Of a DNA stretch of 64,000 nt, positions 36,101 to 60,425 are shown piece after piece (positions within the stretch are counted from its first letter, which is position 1; each line of letters begins with the position of its first letter). Under the pieces are notes generated by a model, which saw only the letters and a program-made list of their open reading frames with translations, did not search any database and was not told the DNA's origin. Where the stretch lies: contig NC_134653.1 in NCBI RefSeq assembly GCF_030463565.1, positions 28,891,150 to 28,955,149 on the forward strand, given 5' to 3'. The translations under genes and the position numbers were made by a program. This DNA is from Pelecanus crispus. Lineage: Eukaryota > Chordata > Aves > Pelecaniformes > Pelecanidae.

Positions 36101-39100
36101 AATAGAAACAAGACTTTACTAAGCCAGCAATTATGGAATTGTTTATATAAAAAATGGAATATCATGGGAACATCTAGTACTTTCTTGCGTGAGCTGCTGG
36201 AAAGAATACAGGAAAAGATAATTACAGTATCGCCTAAAATCAAGATGGGACGAGTTGTAAAATACGCTGGTTATCTCTTACGTGTCATCAGGTTGGACCA
36301 AAAACCATTATCTGTTTCAGACCCAACAAAATTTTTTAAATTGCCTTTTTAACAGTCAGGTTTTGCATCATGCTGTGTAGGGAAAGAGTCTACCTCACAG
36401 ATTTGTAGCAAAACGAATCCATTTGCTTCCTAAGCGTGCTTAATATGGTTCACTAATGGAAACTCAGGAGGAGGGAGTCAGAGTGTAAAGCTAGATCCTT
36501 AAAAGTTAAGTTATGAGCACATTGTGATGAAGCTTTGTTTGCTTGCTTTATCAAATGTTCCTGAGGAGTTAAACATATACAGTCAAAGGGACATTCATAA
36601 AGCAGTTAGCTAATGCCAATAAACTGGAAAAAACATCAGGAGCACCCCGTGACTGATTTCTACCTACTGCAGAAGGAAAAAATACAGAACTGTTAAGCCT
36701 CTCTTCTTCAGTAAAGAATTTGGTTTCACTATAAAATTAGAGAAAGCCCATTACAAACAACAACAACAAAGACTGATGCTACTAATGCAAAATCTAGGGA
36801 ATCCAGAAACTGAGATTTTTGCATTGGTCCCTTAGCTGCTCAACTATTTTTTAAATAATAAAATTGTATTTCATGGGCCTTTCTTAGGGAAAGTTTATCC
36901 AATTTCTGTACAAAAGACCCATAAAACCAGCAGTTATAGCAGATTAACTGGCCGTGGCAACAATGAACATGACTAAGCATAAGGTATTGGACAGTGCACA
37001 GGTAAACACATTGATAAATGTGTAGAGGAAATTGTTATGTTTCCCCCAAATCCTTCAGACTGTCTGATTCTAGATACCTCTAATACTAGGGAACAGAGCA
37101 ATAGATCGAAATGCACAGACAGGGTCCCTTAAATAGCACTTCTTACTATACAGGCCTGAGACCATAAAGAGCAGGTAGATCTCTGCTGTGGATTTTTTCC
37201 AAATGTGGTATGGTCACTCGCACTCCTAGTACAAACACTTCAGTGGGATGGTGCTATATGGCCAACATATATGGCATCCATTAACATCGCACTTTACGAT
37301 CTTTGCTATAAGGGTTTGGGGAGAGAAAGAAGAAAAGTCTGACATGCACAACTGTTGTAATCCCACATGATTCAGCACACAGAAATGCCCCGACGACACT
37401 AGCAGCTGAGTGCTGACAGCTGGAAGGCAGACACCTCGGGATGTTAGTGTTTCCAGCATTTTCTTCAACAAATTGAAAATAACTGCAGAAGAATAATTTG
37501 TTTGGAATTGTATCTGAATGGCCTTCTGACCTCCTACCTAGCAGTTCCCTCAACAGGCTGGACCGGCTGCGAACGCGACATTGGCCACAATTTCAAAAGC
37601 AACCGTTCTGACAACAAAACCATCACGAGGAGCTGCCTCCTCATACACGCGCATTCCAGCCCCTGCTCTGCCCCCTCCTCACTCTCTTGTGTTGGTATGA
37701 CCGGCTGTGTGGCGGTGCAATAAACCGATCAGGTTAAAAATTACCATCGCTTTTTCTTCCCTGAGTTACTTCTAACAGAGGTGAGTTCTCTGATCTTGCT
37801 TATGGGGTGGTTGCACAGAGAGTTGCGCTAACACGGCTAAGCGGACAAGGAGCCGTAGGAAAAAGACAGCGCTCTGCCCCAGGAGCCGGGGCAGTACGTC
37901 CTCACGCTGGCACTGCCGCCGCCGCGGTTTGTGAGACGGCCTCCTTCCTTTACGCAGCACCAGTTACAGTAGCCTACAGTACCTGTGGACCTCAGGTGGA
38001 AGGGAGCCAGCTGGACAAGTGGCCTCCCTAATTCAAAAATCTACGTTTAAAACTAGTTTAGTTTGTTGACTAAATGATTTTCTATGTACTTTTGTCTTAA
38101 TATTGTTATGTTGGGGGGAAATAGAGACTGTGTTATTTAAAAATATGTGTGATATGTTATCATAGTAATATATATATTTATATATGTATAGGAAATGCAT
38201 TATTTAATACAGCATATTATGCTTGTATCTTGCTAACATTTTATAGGAAGAAAAGATGTTAGTTTCCACTCTGAGAAAAATAAATTTTCTATACACTGTA
38301 ACTGTAGAAAAAAATCAAAGATAATTCATTGGTATATATGATAGAAGAACACTGAGAAGAGGGTAACTCAGACTCAGTTTTGTGGCAGAAGAGACGCTGA
38401 TGAAACGATTGCTTTAAGACGCGCTTTCCTCCTTTGAATCTCATTTCTAGCTTGTAATTGTATTAGGCTGTTCATCAGATTCTGCAAATTCATGTGCCTG
38501 TACTCTCAGGACCATTTTAACATCAAACACGTCATCTGCTTTTTCAATCAAGCATTAACGTCGTCTTTTTTAGGGCTTGTTTCTGCCAGATTTTCTACAG
38601 CCCGTACAACGTTGAGGAGGTTTATCCCATTGCTCATGCAGACAAGCCAGGCGTATTGCAGAATTACAGTCTCTGTATTCCAAGCTCCCCTGGCAATAGT
38701 ATAAATGGGAGATTTTTAGCGATAGGCCTGGAAACTGTACTGAATCGGCAGCCTGTGTGACTACAGGCCAAACACGTCAGCAGACACTTGGCTGCCACTG
38801 AATGAGCACGACTAGCTAGTCCAGTTTCATCTTCTGCTTAATAAGCCTTCTCAGGCGGTGGGAAGGACTGCCAACAGATTTTTCTAGTGCACCACTTTGC
38901 CTAAAGGAAGGGTGAACTACAAAAACAACTCCTGACAAATACTTGTCCAACTAGTTCTTAATTCCTTGCAGCAACGCTATTTCACAATTGTCCAATGAAA
39001 TATAGTCCAGTGATAGTTTCACCTGAATATTATTCTAGGCATTTATGAACAGCCTTATCATTCTGCTACCTTGAGGTCTTGAGACTGAAAAATGTAACTG

Positions 39101-40588
39101 CCTTCAGACCACACCATTGTTTCTGCAACACCACCCCCCCGACACACATACATTTCACGCAGCTCATACTTTCTCAACTTTACCGAGCACCTGTGCTTTG
39201 GGATGAAATTTGGCATCCTGAATTTCAGTCTCAAGACAACTTACTGTAAATCCAAAGGCTATCACATGAACCAAATAAGACTGACAAGAAAACAGAATAA
39301 ATCAAACTTGAAGTGACTCACCACTGAAATATGTGCTGTGTTTATACGTGGTCATCCTGCATTCAGCAAACGGCTGTAAGTAATAATTACAAAAAACTAA
39401 ATCCAGTGAATTTCTGCAGGAGGAGTCAGTAAGTATCAGTAAAGTGTAGACAAGCATTGAATAAAGGAGGCAGAAACCGCTGCAGTTCACCAGCGGATTA
39501 TGGCACGATTGTCTGCTGTGGAGGTCAGAAGAGAATATTTAAGCTGAAAATGCGGAAAATGATTACATTTGGAAAATATGTTATCGCTCCGAGAAGCAAT
39601 TTCAGCACATTGAAGTTTTCAGTTTACATGTTTTCAAACCGTTAGCAGTAACTATAACAATTCTTCCAGTGTTTTCTCTACAAATTGCAGCAACATGTAA
39701 TGCTGTTTCCACTTTCTTGTGAGATTCATCTTTTCTTTCAAGAATTCCTCCTTCTGACCAAAATAATGCTACACTCTCTCAAGGAAATCTTCGGCTACAT
39801 TTATGTAAACATCTGAATATCAGTGTCAGATACCAAAACTGTCTCCAGCTTTTCATGTCAGGACTCAAACTCTCATTTTCTTTTAGAAACACTACTGTCA
39901 CAGGGGACTGGCCTCCCCTTGCACAGGGGAGGTTACTCTGCTCTCCTTTCTTGCCATTCAGGTTATGAGACTCCTCTTACACTTCGGTTTATTCTGGGAA
40001 CTGTTGCCTTTTTTTAATTGTTTCCTAAGCAACAGTTTCATTCCCCACGAGGGAAATGTATTCTTTATTCTGAAAGAGACACTTTTCTGTGAAGCGTTTA
40101 AGTCACAGGGGCACGGCGCTTCCATTGCAAAATAAACTATCTGGTTTCAGGTATGCTGTTTTCTCCTCGGCCAAAGGCTGAGGCCAGGCTGGCTCCACAC
40201 GGTATGAACACGGCCATCCTTTTAAGGACACTTTCTCTTCACGCTACACAAGTAACAACCAACGTTACCTAGCAGCTGTCATAGGATTTGACAGATGCAC
40301 CCAATATTGCTACAGCAAAACTGAGATAGTGTTACAGAAACGCCAAGTGTTACCATCATGTACAATCTCATTAAGAATCGCCTGCTCCCGCTTTTCTTAT
40401 TTTACCATACGGAGGTTCCATGCAGGTTTATGGTGCCCACAAGACTCTCATTTTGCCACAAATTTGTTCCTTAAATATTGAACCTCAACAGTGAAAAGAA
40501 CCTCCCCTTGCCAAATATCAAAATATTCATTTTTGATAGAAAATGTTTACATTTAGTCATTTTAGTAATTTTAGAAAAAGCGGCAAAG
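36101..40588. other. Intergenic DNA between KREMEN1 and ZNRF3
   Basis: No gene recognised. Mostly AT-rich, broken by a GC- and CpG-richer patch at 37500-38036 (see findings), an AT dinucleotide zone near 38155-38195, and a C run near 39124. Confidence 0.6.
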
Positions 40589-40732
40589 AATCATAGAATT
40601 GTTTAGGTTGGAAAAGACCTTTAAGATCATCCAGTCCAACCATTAATCTACACTACCAAGTCTACTCTAAGCCAATCAAGGGTAGACTAGACTAAACCAT
40701 GTCCCGAAGTGCCACATCTGCCTGTTTTTTGA
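40589..40732 (-). mobile_element. CR1 LINE 3' end
   Basis: The plus strand reads AATCATAGAATTGTTTAGGT, then GGAAAAGACCTTTAAGATCA, the complement of the 3' terminus seen at 13500-13596 and 50112-50205, so it belongs to the same CR1 subfamily. About 140 bp, intergenic. Confidence 0.88.
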
Positions 40733-42660
40733 ACACAAAGAAGAGCCAGAATGCCCCCCCCGCCCCCAACTAAGCACCACATTCAAGTTCAGTCAACAGC
40801 CCACATCTGTCTTTCTCAAAGAGAAAGAGTATGGGCTCACTGATTATTTTGTGGGACAGCAAGGGTAAAGGTATGGCCTGTTGTTAAAAGCACAATCAGC
40901 TCACGGTTTTCTTCAGAACATGAAATGAGAAAACAAAACACTAGTCAGCGATAGCCGACTGTGGGGGTGGAGGGAGGGAAGAGGAAGGAGGCTCAGGTGT
41001 GACCCATCAACACAGGCGTATCAGCTAAACACACACGGCAAGTTTCGTGCTATTTTTAAGACCGATTTGCAAATAAAATGCCTATCTATAATCACTGGCA
41101 ATTGCCAAGATTCTGTTCACCAAGAAAAAAAAGGGCACGTACTTTGATGGGAAGCACTTGCTGGTGCTGCTCAACTCCCTCCTGCCCATTGCTCTTCCAC
41201 TCTTGTGCCTGTCTTCTCATACAGACCCGGCCTTCCCACAGTACCTGCGATGGCACCTGATCCTCACGCTAGAAAGAGTCCCATGCAGAATGACACCCTT
41301 CAGTTCAAGTCTGTCATCCCAAACACAGTTTTCACATGCGAAAAAGGAGGGTGGAGCTAAGTAAGGCTCATTTCTTGGCTGAACTCTGAGGTGACTGAAT
41401 TACCATGCACTTGAACATGGATGGTGGGGGGAGTCCAGGGGACTACCAGGTGAAAATCTTTGGGAGAAGGCAGAAACTGGAGGAGGTAAGGAAAGGATTT
41501 TTTGTTTGCGTGTGTGTGTATCACTGGATGGGAAATAAATAGCATATGGAGGCAAACTGTTTACACAATAACATAGAAATGTATATTACAGAAATGCACA
41601 CGTACACACACGCAGGTTGCTATCCACACACCTCCAAGCCCCTCTCTTTTGCTGTCTGCAGAAACACCTTGGGTCAAATTATGCCCTCTGCCGACACTAA
41701 GAGAGCAGCACAGCACTGATTTTCACTTCAGTGGGACCAGTGATTTCATGATCCAGGGTAAGGACTTGCATCTAGCTTGACTATTCAAGCTACGATTTAT
41801 CCAGTTGTGTCCACCTGCATCACGCTGGCTCTGGTCTCGAAACAGTTTTATTTCAGGACAATAAATGATTTTGATCTGAAATTAAACCAGAATTAGGTTC
41901 CCCTGCTACCAGGAACAGGCAGGTTTCAAGCATAGATGAGGATGCCTTCCAGCAGGTGCATACTCCCGTGCTTAACTCCCTCCTGCCTGTTGCTCTTCCA
42001 TAATTGTGCCTGTCTTTTCATACGGACCAGGCTTTCCCACAGTACAGCACAGGAGGCTTCAGGGGCCTGTAAGACAGCCCCCTCGCCCTCAGATAACCTG
42101 CATACTGTCCAAAGGCCCCAGCGCTGCCCTGTCAGCTACGGACTGCCACGCTGCCATCTCAGCTTCGCTGCGTTTCCTTCCCCGTTTCCCCTGGCAGAGC
42201 TCTTCACCCCATCTCTTCCACAGCGTACTCTGGTGCGCTACTTGCCTAACCCTTTTCCTTCCGCGCCCTACATCTTCTTCGCCTTCCCTCCTACATCACC
42301 TTTGTTTTCCCGCAATGAAGGTATCTAGCTTCCCCCCTCCTCAACAGCGACGTCAGCCAGGTGCGACCAGGGGTGCGGAAGCAGCAGGCAGCCCTCGCGT
42401 ATCACAGGTACCGGGTGCGACTACCTGGGGACGGCATGAGGGAGGCAGCCGAAACTGCCAAGTACTGGACTTACACTGCACGCAATACCAGCTAAAACAC
42501 AGTATCTGGTAGACATTTAACCATGGAATTTGCTGAAAGTTGAGCGGTCCTGAGACAGAACATTATGGGTTGCCTCCAGAAAAAAACACTGCTGAACTTT
42601 TTATCATGATCATTGTTGTTAGGATCTGTATGTGTGTGTATGTATATACATATCCACCTA
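40733..42660. other. Intergenic DNA with a 76-bp diverged direct repeat and a GC-richer stretch
   Basis: Contains the two copies at 41169-41244 and 41970-42045. A GC-richer segment about 42050-42480 has overlapping open frames of 130 and 168 codons that are Pro/Ser-rich and unrecognised; they are probably non-coding. Confidence 0.5.
41169..42045 (+). repeat. Pair of 76-bp direct repeats (41169-41244 and 41970-42045)
   Basis: Two ungapped 76-bp copies, 801 bp apart, with about ten differences (roughly 87% identity). Both contain AACTCCCTCCTGCC, TTGCTCTTCCA, TTGTGCCTGTCTT and TTTCCCACAGTAC or its near match. Origin unknown. Confidence 0.75.
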
Positions 42661-42669
42661 CCTATTATG

Positions 42670-45634
42670 TAAAAAAGGAAAAAATATTGTTGTTTATTAC
42701 AGTTCATCTCAGTATATCTAGGACTATCCTTTGAGGAACACAGCTATCCATGTCCTTTCCCCCAAAACAAGAAGGACAACTTCCACATGTATATGCAATA
42801 AAACTGTATTTTTGTGTGGTTTTGCCTTTTTTTTTTTTAATACAGACATTTGTACACTTTCTTACAAAACTGCAGGTAACTACAACTTTTCTTAAATCAT
42901 TTTTGGTCGGCAAGTACTGTAAAATCTTTGTGTGCAATTATCATGTATTTACAGGGCCTCATGTTAGTGATTTTCAATGATTATTACAATAATGTCACAC
43001 ACTCTCAACATAAGACATGGCTTAAGATAAATATATTAGTAAATAAATATTCTGAGAACATATTTCCATAAATGAAATGTGCTGCTATACATATACAGAA
43101 TATATACAAGATGTTTTCTAGCTTTTAAAACATTTTAAAAAATGGTAATGAAGGAGAAAGAGCCCTTTGACCATATTACAAATCTTTACAGCAAATTTTA
43201 TACAAAACAATTTTAAGTGCTATAACTTTAATTAAAAACATTTTAAATAGTGCCTCATGAGCCAAACACAATGACAACTGTTCATGTAAGTAGTAGAAAG
43301 GCATTTTGTTATAAAAACCATCTATCACAGCCAGCTAGCCTGGAAGTCTGTTTGGACATACAGGTAGCAGGGAATTAACTAAATGTTGAATACAAAACCG
43401 AACACAGAAACCAAGTGTAGGGTACCTCTGTGGTAAGGCCTGCAAAGACTGTTGTACTGGCAGAGATTTCCACAACATGTGAATGAGACCAGTACATCCA
43501 GGAACACCACGAGCCAGAATATTCAAATTTCTTTTTTATAACCACATTTTACCACAACATGCTGTGTAGTTATAGAGTACAATGTGTCTTAGGTGGCTTT
43601 AGACAGTGCCTCACGAAACACCAAGCAGAATAACCAGGGTAGTATACCACAGCTTCTACAATGCATTTCTTTTGAGTGGAGGAAGGAGAAAGGTAAGACT
43701 TAAAAAAACCAACCAAACAAAAAACCCAAACCTTTAGAGTTTATTCTCCCAACACATACCACTTCAGTCATTCAGAGAATGAGTAAGTTTTCAGTAAGCT
43801 TTATACACAGAAAATGTGTTTATTGGAATTTTTCTTTTAATCTTATACCCAGATATTGCCTTGGATTCATTCTCTGAACAGCTGGAACTTGGTGTTTGTT
43901 CATTTAAAAAGATTTAATGTGAATTCCTTTAAATAGAATTATTTTTCCTAACTTATTGAGTACAGAAAGTAAAAGTAAACAAATGAATGTATTTGTTGTT
44001 TCTTAGATCTTTGCTTCTTTTAAAATATTTCATTTGGGACTATAAAGCAAACAAGTTAATTTTGCTGGTTCTCACAATTAGCCCAGTGCTGTCAAGGACA
44101 TTACTTTGGCAGAAAATATAACATGAAGCGTACATCTCTTTCACGTCTTTTAAGTATCTCCAAAGCGTACTGAACTTTGGACAAATCTTTTCAGAAGACT
44201 GGCACTGTGGGCATTAAATAATTAGTTTCCCTTTAGGAGAATTCCTGCTGTGAATACACCAGACAGGATGACACTGTGTCCTCAGGCACATGCAGCATGA
44301 CAGGCAATTTAAACCATGCTATGGTAGCCTCTTACTCAGAAGCCGCTGTTTCCACAGGAAACAATTGCTATCAGAAGTGACGACATATATTATCTCATGA
44401 TAACAAACATCCCCACTAGTACAAGAACAAGAACAAAAGTATGTGCCCAGGCTAATGGGGTACAGAGAGCACTCTGTACACAAGACAAAAATGAAGCACA
44501 ACTGGCTGGGCCCAAGAAACCTTTAAAACAGATCGATCTATGGAAGCTACATCAACCACAGCAAAGAAGAAAAGAATGATTAAACCAAGTCCCTCACTTT
44601 CCCACATGCACAAAAGGTGACAAGCACTGCTTCCCTTAGGCATGCCTGCAGTCTATAAGGAAACAAGACACCTTCTGACCTGCTTCCAAACTGAGCCAGC
44701 CAAGCTGCAAGCACCCTGCAAGCTCTGTTTTCCTGCATATGCCAGCATTCCTCACAGCCATAACAGGGGCTACAGGTGCCTGAAAAACTTCCTGTGGAAG
44801 GCAAGGTTCACTACCTACAAAGGTATTACCCTTTCTAAGCACTCTCTTCTAGCATCTGTTTGAGGGAGGGGTCCCCAGCATTCTTCACCAGTCAGAAGAT
44901 ACAATGAGGTCCATGGTTTAGCAGGAAGTGAGGGTGAGAACATTCTGAGCTACCAGTTTTCCTACCCCCACTCTGTTAAAACTAATCATAATGGCAGGAG
45001 ACCCTTCCCTGCCAAATCATCAGAGCAGCATGAAAAGGGGAGGAGGGGAGAGGAGAAAGGAGACAGTCCAATGCTTCACCTCCCTCAAAATCGCTCATAT
45101 AACTTGCTGGCTACTAGGATTTGCTACTGGGATTAGTCGGTATCTGAGCATCCATTCAGCAGCTGTATCCCTCTGGACTACTATATTTCAAGGTGCTATC
45201 TGGTTTCTAAGGCAGGTGTAGCCCTGAGCTTATCGAAGGCTGGACTCCTTTAAGTAGGAGATAACAGCATCTACACATAGCCTGGCTTATTTAACATACC
45301 GTGTTACCTCTCAGCAAGAGCTGACACGGTCACTTCTAAAAAGAAAATATAAATAACACTTTGTCATTAATATAGAAATGGCACTAGAGCTCAGAAATGC
45401 TCCACACCATGTCCCATGTGGGCTTTGCACACAAATGGAGGCCTGAAGGCTTCAGGCAAGAGGGAGAGAGGAGACAATCAAGCTGATGTGGACACAGAGG
45501 AAGAGGAAGCGGGGGAGGGACTTCTCCACATTACCACTTTTGTGTGTTTGTCAAAGCTTAAAAAAAATTAAGTCCATGAGAATTTGGAGTCTCTGATAAG
45601 CTCCGCTTCTCCATCCGGGATCACCTGGATAGGT
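42670..45634 (-). other. Probable ZNRF3 3' UTR
   Basis: Follows the ZNRF3 stop on the minus strand. It is AT-rich and repeat-free, as long vertebrate 3' UTRs often are. A minus-strand AATAAA (TTTATT on +) at 42693-42698 could end a 3' UTR of about 2.9 kb, shorter than but comparable with the long human one. Other TTTATT hexamers occur near 43740 and 43817. Boundaries are inferred. Confidence 0.4.
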
Positions 45635-57883
<12,249 letters not shown>

Positions 57884-59449
57884 CTGCAATAAGAAAGACA
57901 GCATCCTCAGTCCCACCCCAAAAGATGACTTCTTACCTCAAAAATGACTCCCTCTCCAGATAGCAAACTTAACATTTTGTGTTTCTGTGTAGTTAAAACA
58001 AATGACAGAGTAATTACAAACACAGGAGTTCCTGAACCACCATGGAATGTTACTAATCTTCACTACAGCTTCTACAATGTCTCTGCCCCTTCCTTCTCAA
58101 AATCCTCCTTCAACAAGCTTTTAAAGGAATTCAAATATGATTTAAACCCTCTAAAGACTTTAAATATAAGAATTTTTAAAAATTAAATTATGTTCTTTTT
58201 CTCCATGTTACTTGGAAGTGCCATTAAAAACAATCTTCCCTATGATTTGTGGTGGAGAGACAAGCTCACTACTGTAGGAAATAAAGGTGAACCAGGTTCT
58301 TTACACCTTTCCAGCATCATTCTCACAGTCACGACAAACTCTAGCTTCTTGCAATCCTTGCAAAAAGTGCCTCGGAGAATACCGCTCTTTCTGACCATTA
58401 GAGGTCAGAACTGTTGCATACAACACTTTGCACACAGATAATATCAGACCTATTTATATGCACAGCTTTTCATCAAACACACAGTCCAGACCTGGAGTTA
58501 CCAACAGCACAGGGAGATATTAGGACGTATTAAAATCCTCTGGGATAGAGAAAACAGTACTTTAACCACCGACGCTAAGCCAGGGTATTTTTACCAGTTT
58601 CTGCCACTGTGCCTCTGTATGTTCTGTTCACATGCTGTTCAATGGCTCCACAGAGCAAACATTCCCAGTAACTTTTCAAAGCTGTGACCGCCTTTGTGGG
58701 ATGCAGAATGCAAGTAACTATTTCTCCAAGTGGTGACAGCTATCACCATCACAGTACCAAACAAGAGGACACCAGCTCTTCATAGAGACTAGCAGAACCT
58801 GAACTTAAATTGAGATATAAAAGAAACATATTGAAGTGACAAATTATGAAATATCACTTAGTGTTTTCCAAGAATGTTGGCCAGTGCAGAGATGGTAGTT
58901 TGAACACCCACAGGTCACTTTCTTGGCTCTATTCTCACATTTTGTTTTTATTTTACATCAACCAAGCCCATCAGACAGTGCATGAGGGAAGCCAGCTCCC
59001 AAATGGGGTCTCTTTCTCAGCCCAGCAGGTATTTGTCCCCTTTGAAGTCAGCACAGCTGGCTAATCACTAATAGCTCTTGGGGAGGAAAAGTTAAAAGGA
59101 ATCTGCTACACGTTCTCCACTGCAGTGGCCCCGAGGTGAAAGCTCACCCAGGTTTCCCAGGCACCTTTCGCAGACATGCAGCGCCCGTAGCACTCTTCCG
59201 GCCATTTAGACTGTTCTTTCAGGACGGTCAGTCAACAAGCAAGGCACTTTGATCTCTGAAGGTATTTTTAAAGATATTTTGCAACTTGGTTCAGAAAAAA
59301 AACCCGAATTTTGTGAACACACCGAGTGAGCAATTCATTAAGTTTCCACCACCAAGATGCCACCTGCACTCCTTACTTTGTATTGCAAAACCAGGTGTTA
59401 AGAGACGAAAAGCACCGAGTTCAAAAATCCTGCTGGAGAAGAGAACGGC
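57884..59449 (-). other. ZNRF3 intron 5' of exon 3, up to the CpG island
   Basis: No exon recognised on either strand. I searched by eye for the conserved family exon 2 (LCNNNDEEDLYEYGWVGVV) in minus-strand translation and did not find it. Confidence 0.55.
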
Positions 59450-59686
59450 AAGCGGGCAGGACCGTCCGCCGCCTCCCCCCTCCTGCAAACTTGCTGAGCT
59501 GGTGTAACCCCGGCCGACGGCCGCCAGCGGCGTGCGCCAGGCCCCAAGCAAGGGAAGGACCGGGCCGTCCTCCACCGGCGGCGGCGGCTCCCGCTCCCGC
59601 TCCCCGCTCGTGGCCGTGCCGCGGCCTCGCCGCCCCCCTCCCCGCGGCCCCGCCGCGGCCCAGCGCAAACCGCCCCCGCCCCAGCC

Positions 59687-59700
59687 CCGGAAGTGACGTC
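59687..59700 (+). promoter_or_regulatory. ETS (CCGGAAGT) and CRE-like (TGACGTC) composite site
   Basis: The sequence CCGGAAGTGACGTC joins a consensus ETS/GABPA site to a CRE-like half. This composite is a known proximal element of CpG-island housekeeping promoters. Occupancy and the direction of any transcription are inference. Confidence 0.6.
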
Positions 59701-60281
59701 CCGCCCGGGGCGCGAGGGGCGCCCGGCAGCCGTTGGGAGAACTGGGAAACACGGATTTTTTAGTTTTTATTCCCCTTCCCCTCCCCCCCCGCCCCCGCTA
59801 GGGTTTAAATCCCGATCCCAAAGAAAGAGCTGTGTGGGAACGCGCGCCAGGCTCTCGCCGCGGCCCCTGCAGGCGCGGGGGGCTACGGGGGCTTCGCCCA
59901 ACGGGACCCCGGCGGCGGAGGCCGGTTCCGGGGCGGCCCCCGGGCACCCTGCGCGGCGGCAGCAGCAGGCAGGCAGCCCGCGGGGAGCGGCGGGGAAGGT
60001 GGGTGCCGCGGCGGCGCGCTCCATGGAGCCCGCTCCGGCGCTGCCGGGGCTCCGGCTCCGCGGCTTGGCGGCAGCCCGCCTGACCTTCCAGGTTTCGCTG
60101 GCAAGAGATCAGAGAGCAGCCGCAAACACACCACAGCCTGCCGCTCCCCCTTCCTCCCCCCCTCCTCGAGCTCGTTTTTAAAACCACTGCACTTTGTTGA
60201 GGAGCAAACGAGTGCGAGCAGGCTGGGGCCTGAGCGCAGCCGCTTGCTCTTCGTCTGGCATTCACCTCCTTCCCTTCGGTT

Positions 60282-60293
60282 CAAGATGGCAGC
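60282..60293 (+). promoter_or_regulatory. YY1-like motif
   Basis: CAAGATGGCAGC differs by one base from the YY1 consensus AAGATGGCGGC, which in promoters usually lies just downstream of a start site. If functional it would favour plus-strand transcription, antisense to ZNRF3. It opens a 46-codon frame (MAAGGPRAHL...) that is not recognised. Confidence 0.35.
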
Positions 60294-60425
60294 CGGGGGG
60301 CCCCGAGCGCACCTGGGGCTGGCGGCCCCGCTGCCCGCCTCGGAAGGCCGGTCGGCTCGGGGGGGGGCCGCCTGGAAAGCCTGGCTGCCACCGCCCCCTC
60401 CTCCCTCACCCCCCAGAAAGCTGTA

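Larger units (their letters stand above)
59450..60425. promoter_or_regulatory. CpG island upstream of the first visible ZNRF3 exon
   Basis: About 1 kb of very GC- and CpG-rich DNA with GC boxes, flanked by AT-rich sequence. It holds an ETS-CRE composite at 59687 and a YY1-like site at 60282. It lies about 1.6 kb from the exon encoding AKRAVQ, but neither the ZNRF3 signal-peptide exon nor family exon 2 could be found in or near it. It may be an alternative ZNRF3 promoter, an antisense promoter, or an enhancer-type island. Confidence 0.7.

Noticed and set aside
34920-37724. AATAAA hexamers as the defined KREMEN1 polyadenylation site
   Set aside because: At least five occur over 2.8 kb and none has a decisive downstream GT-rich element that I could single out, so no terminator is called.
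37772-37960. 62-codon Arg-rich minus-strand frame in the GC-rich patch as a relic gene
   Set aside because: No recognisable family and no splice partners; the plus strand is open too, as expected from base composition.
42006-42512. 168-codon open frame in the intergenic region
   Set aside because: Overlaps another long frame, has low-complexity Pro/Ser composition, no recognised domain, and an 87%-similar segment upstream lacks the same frame. Kept only as a GC-richer stretch.
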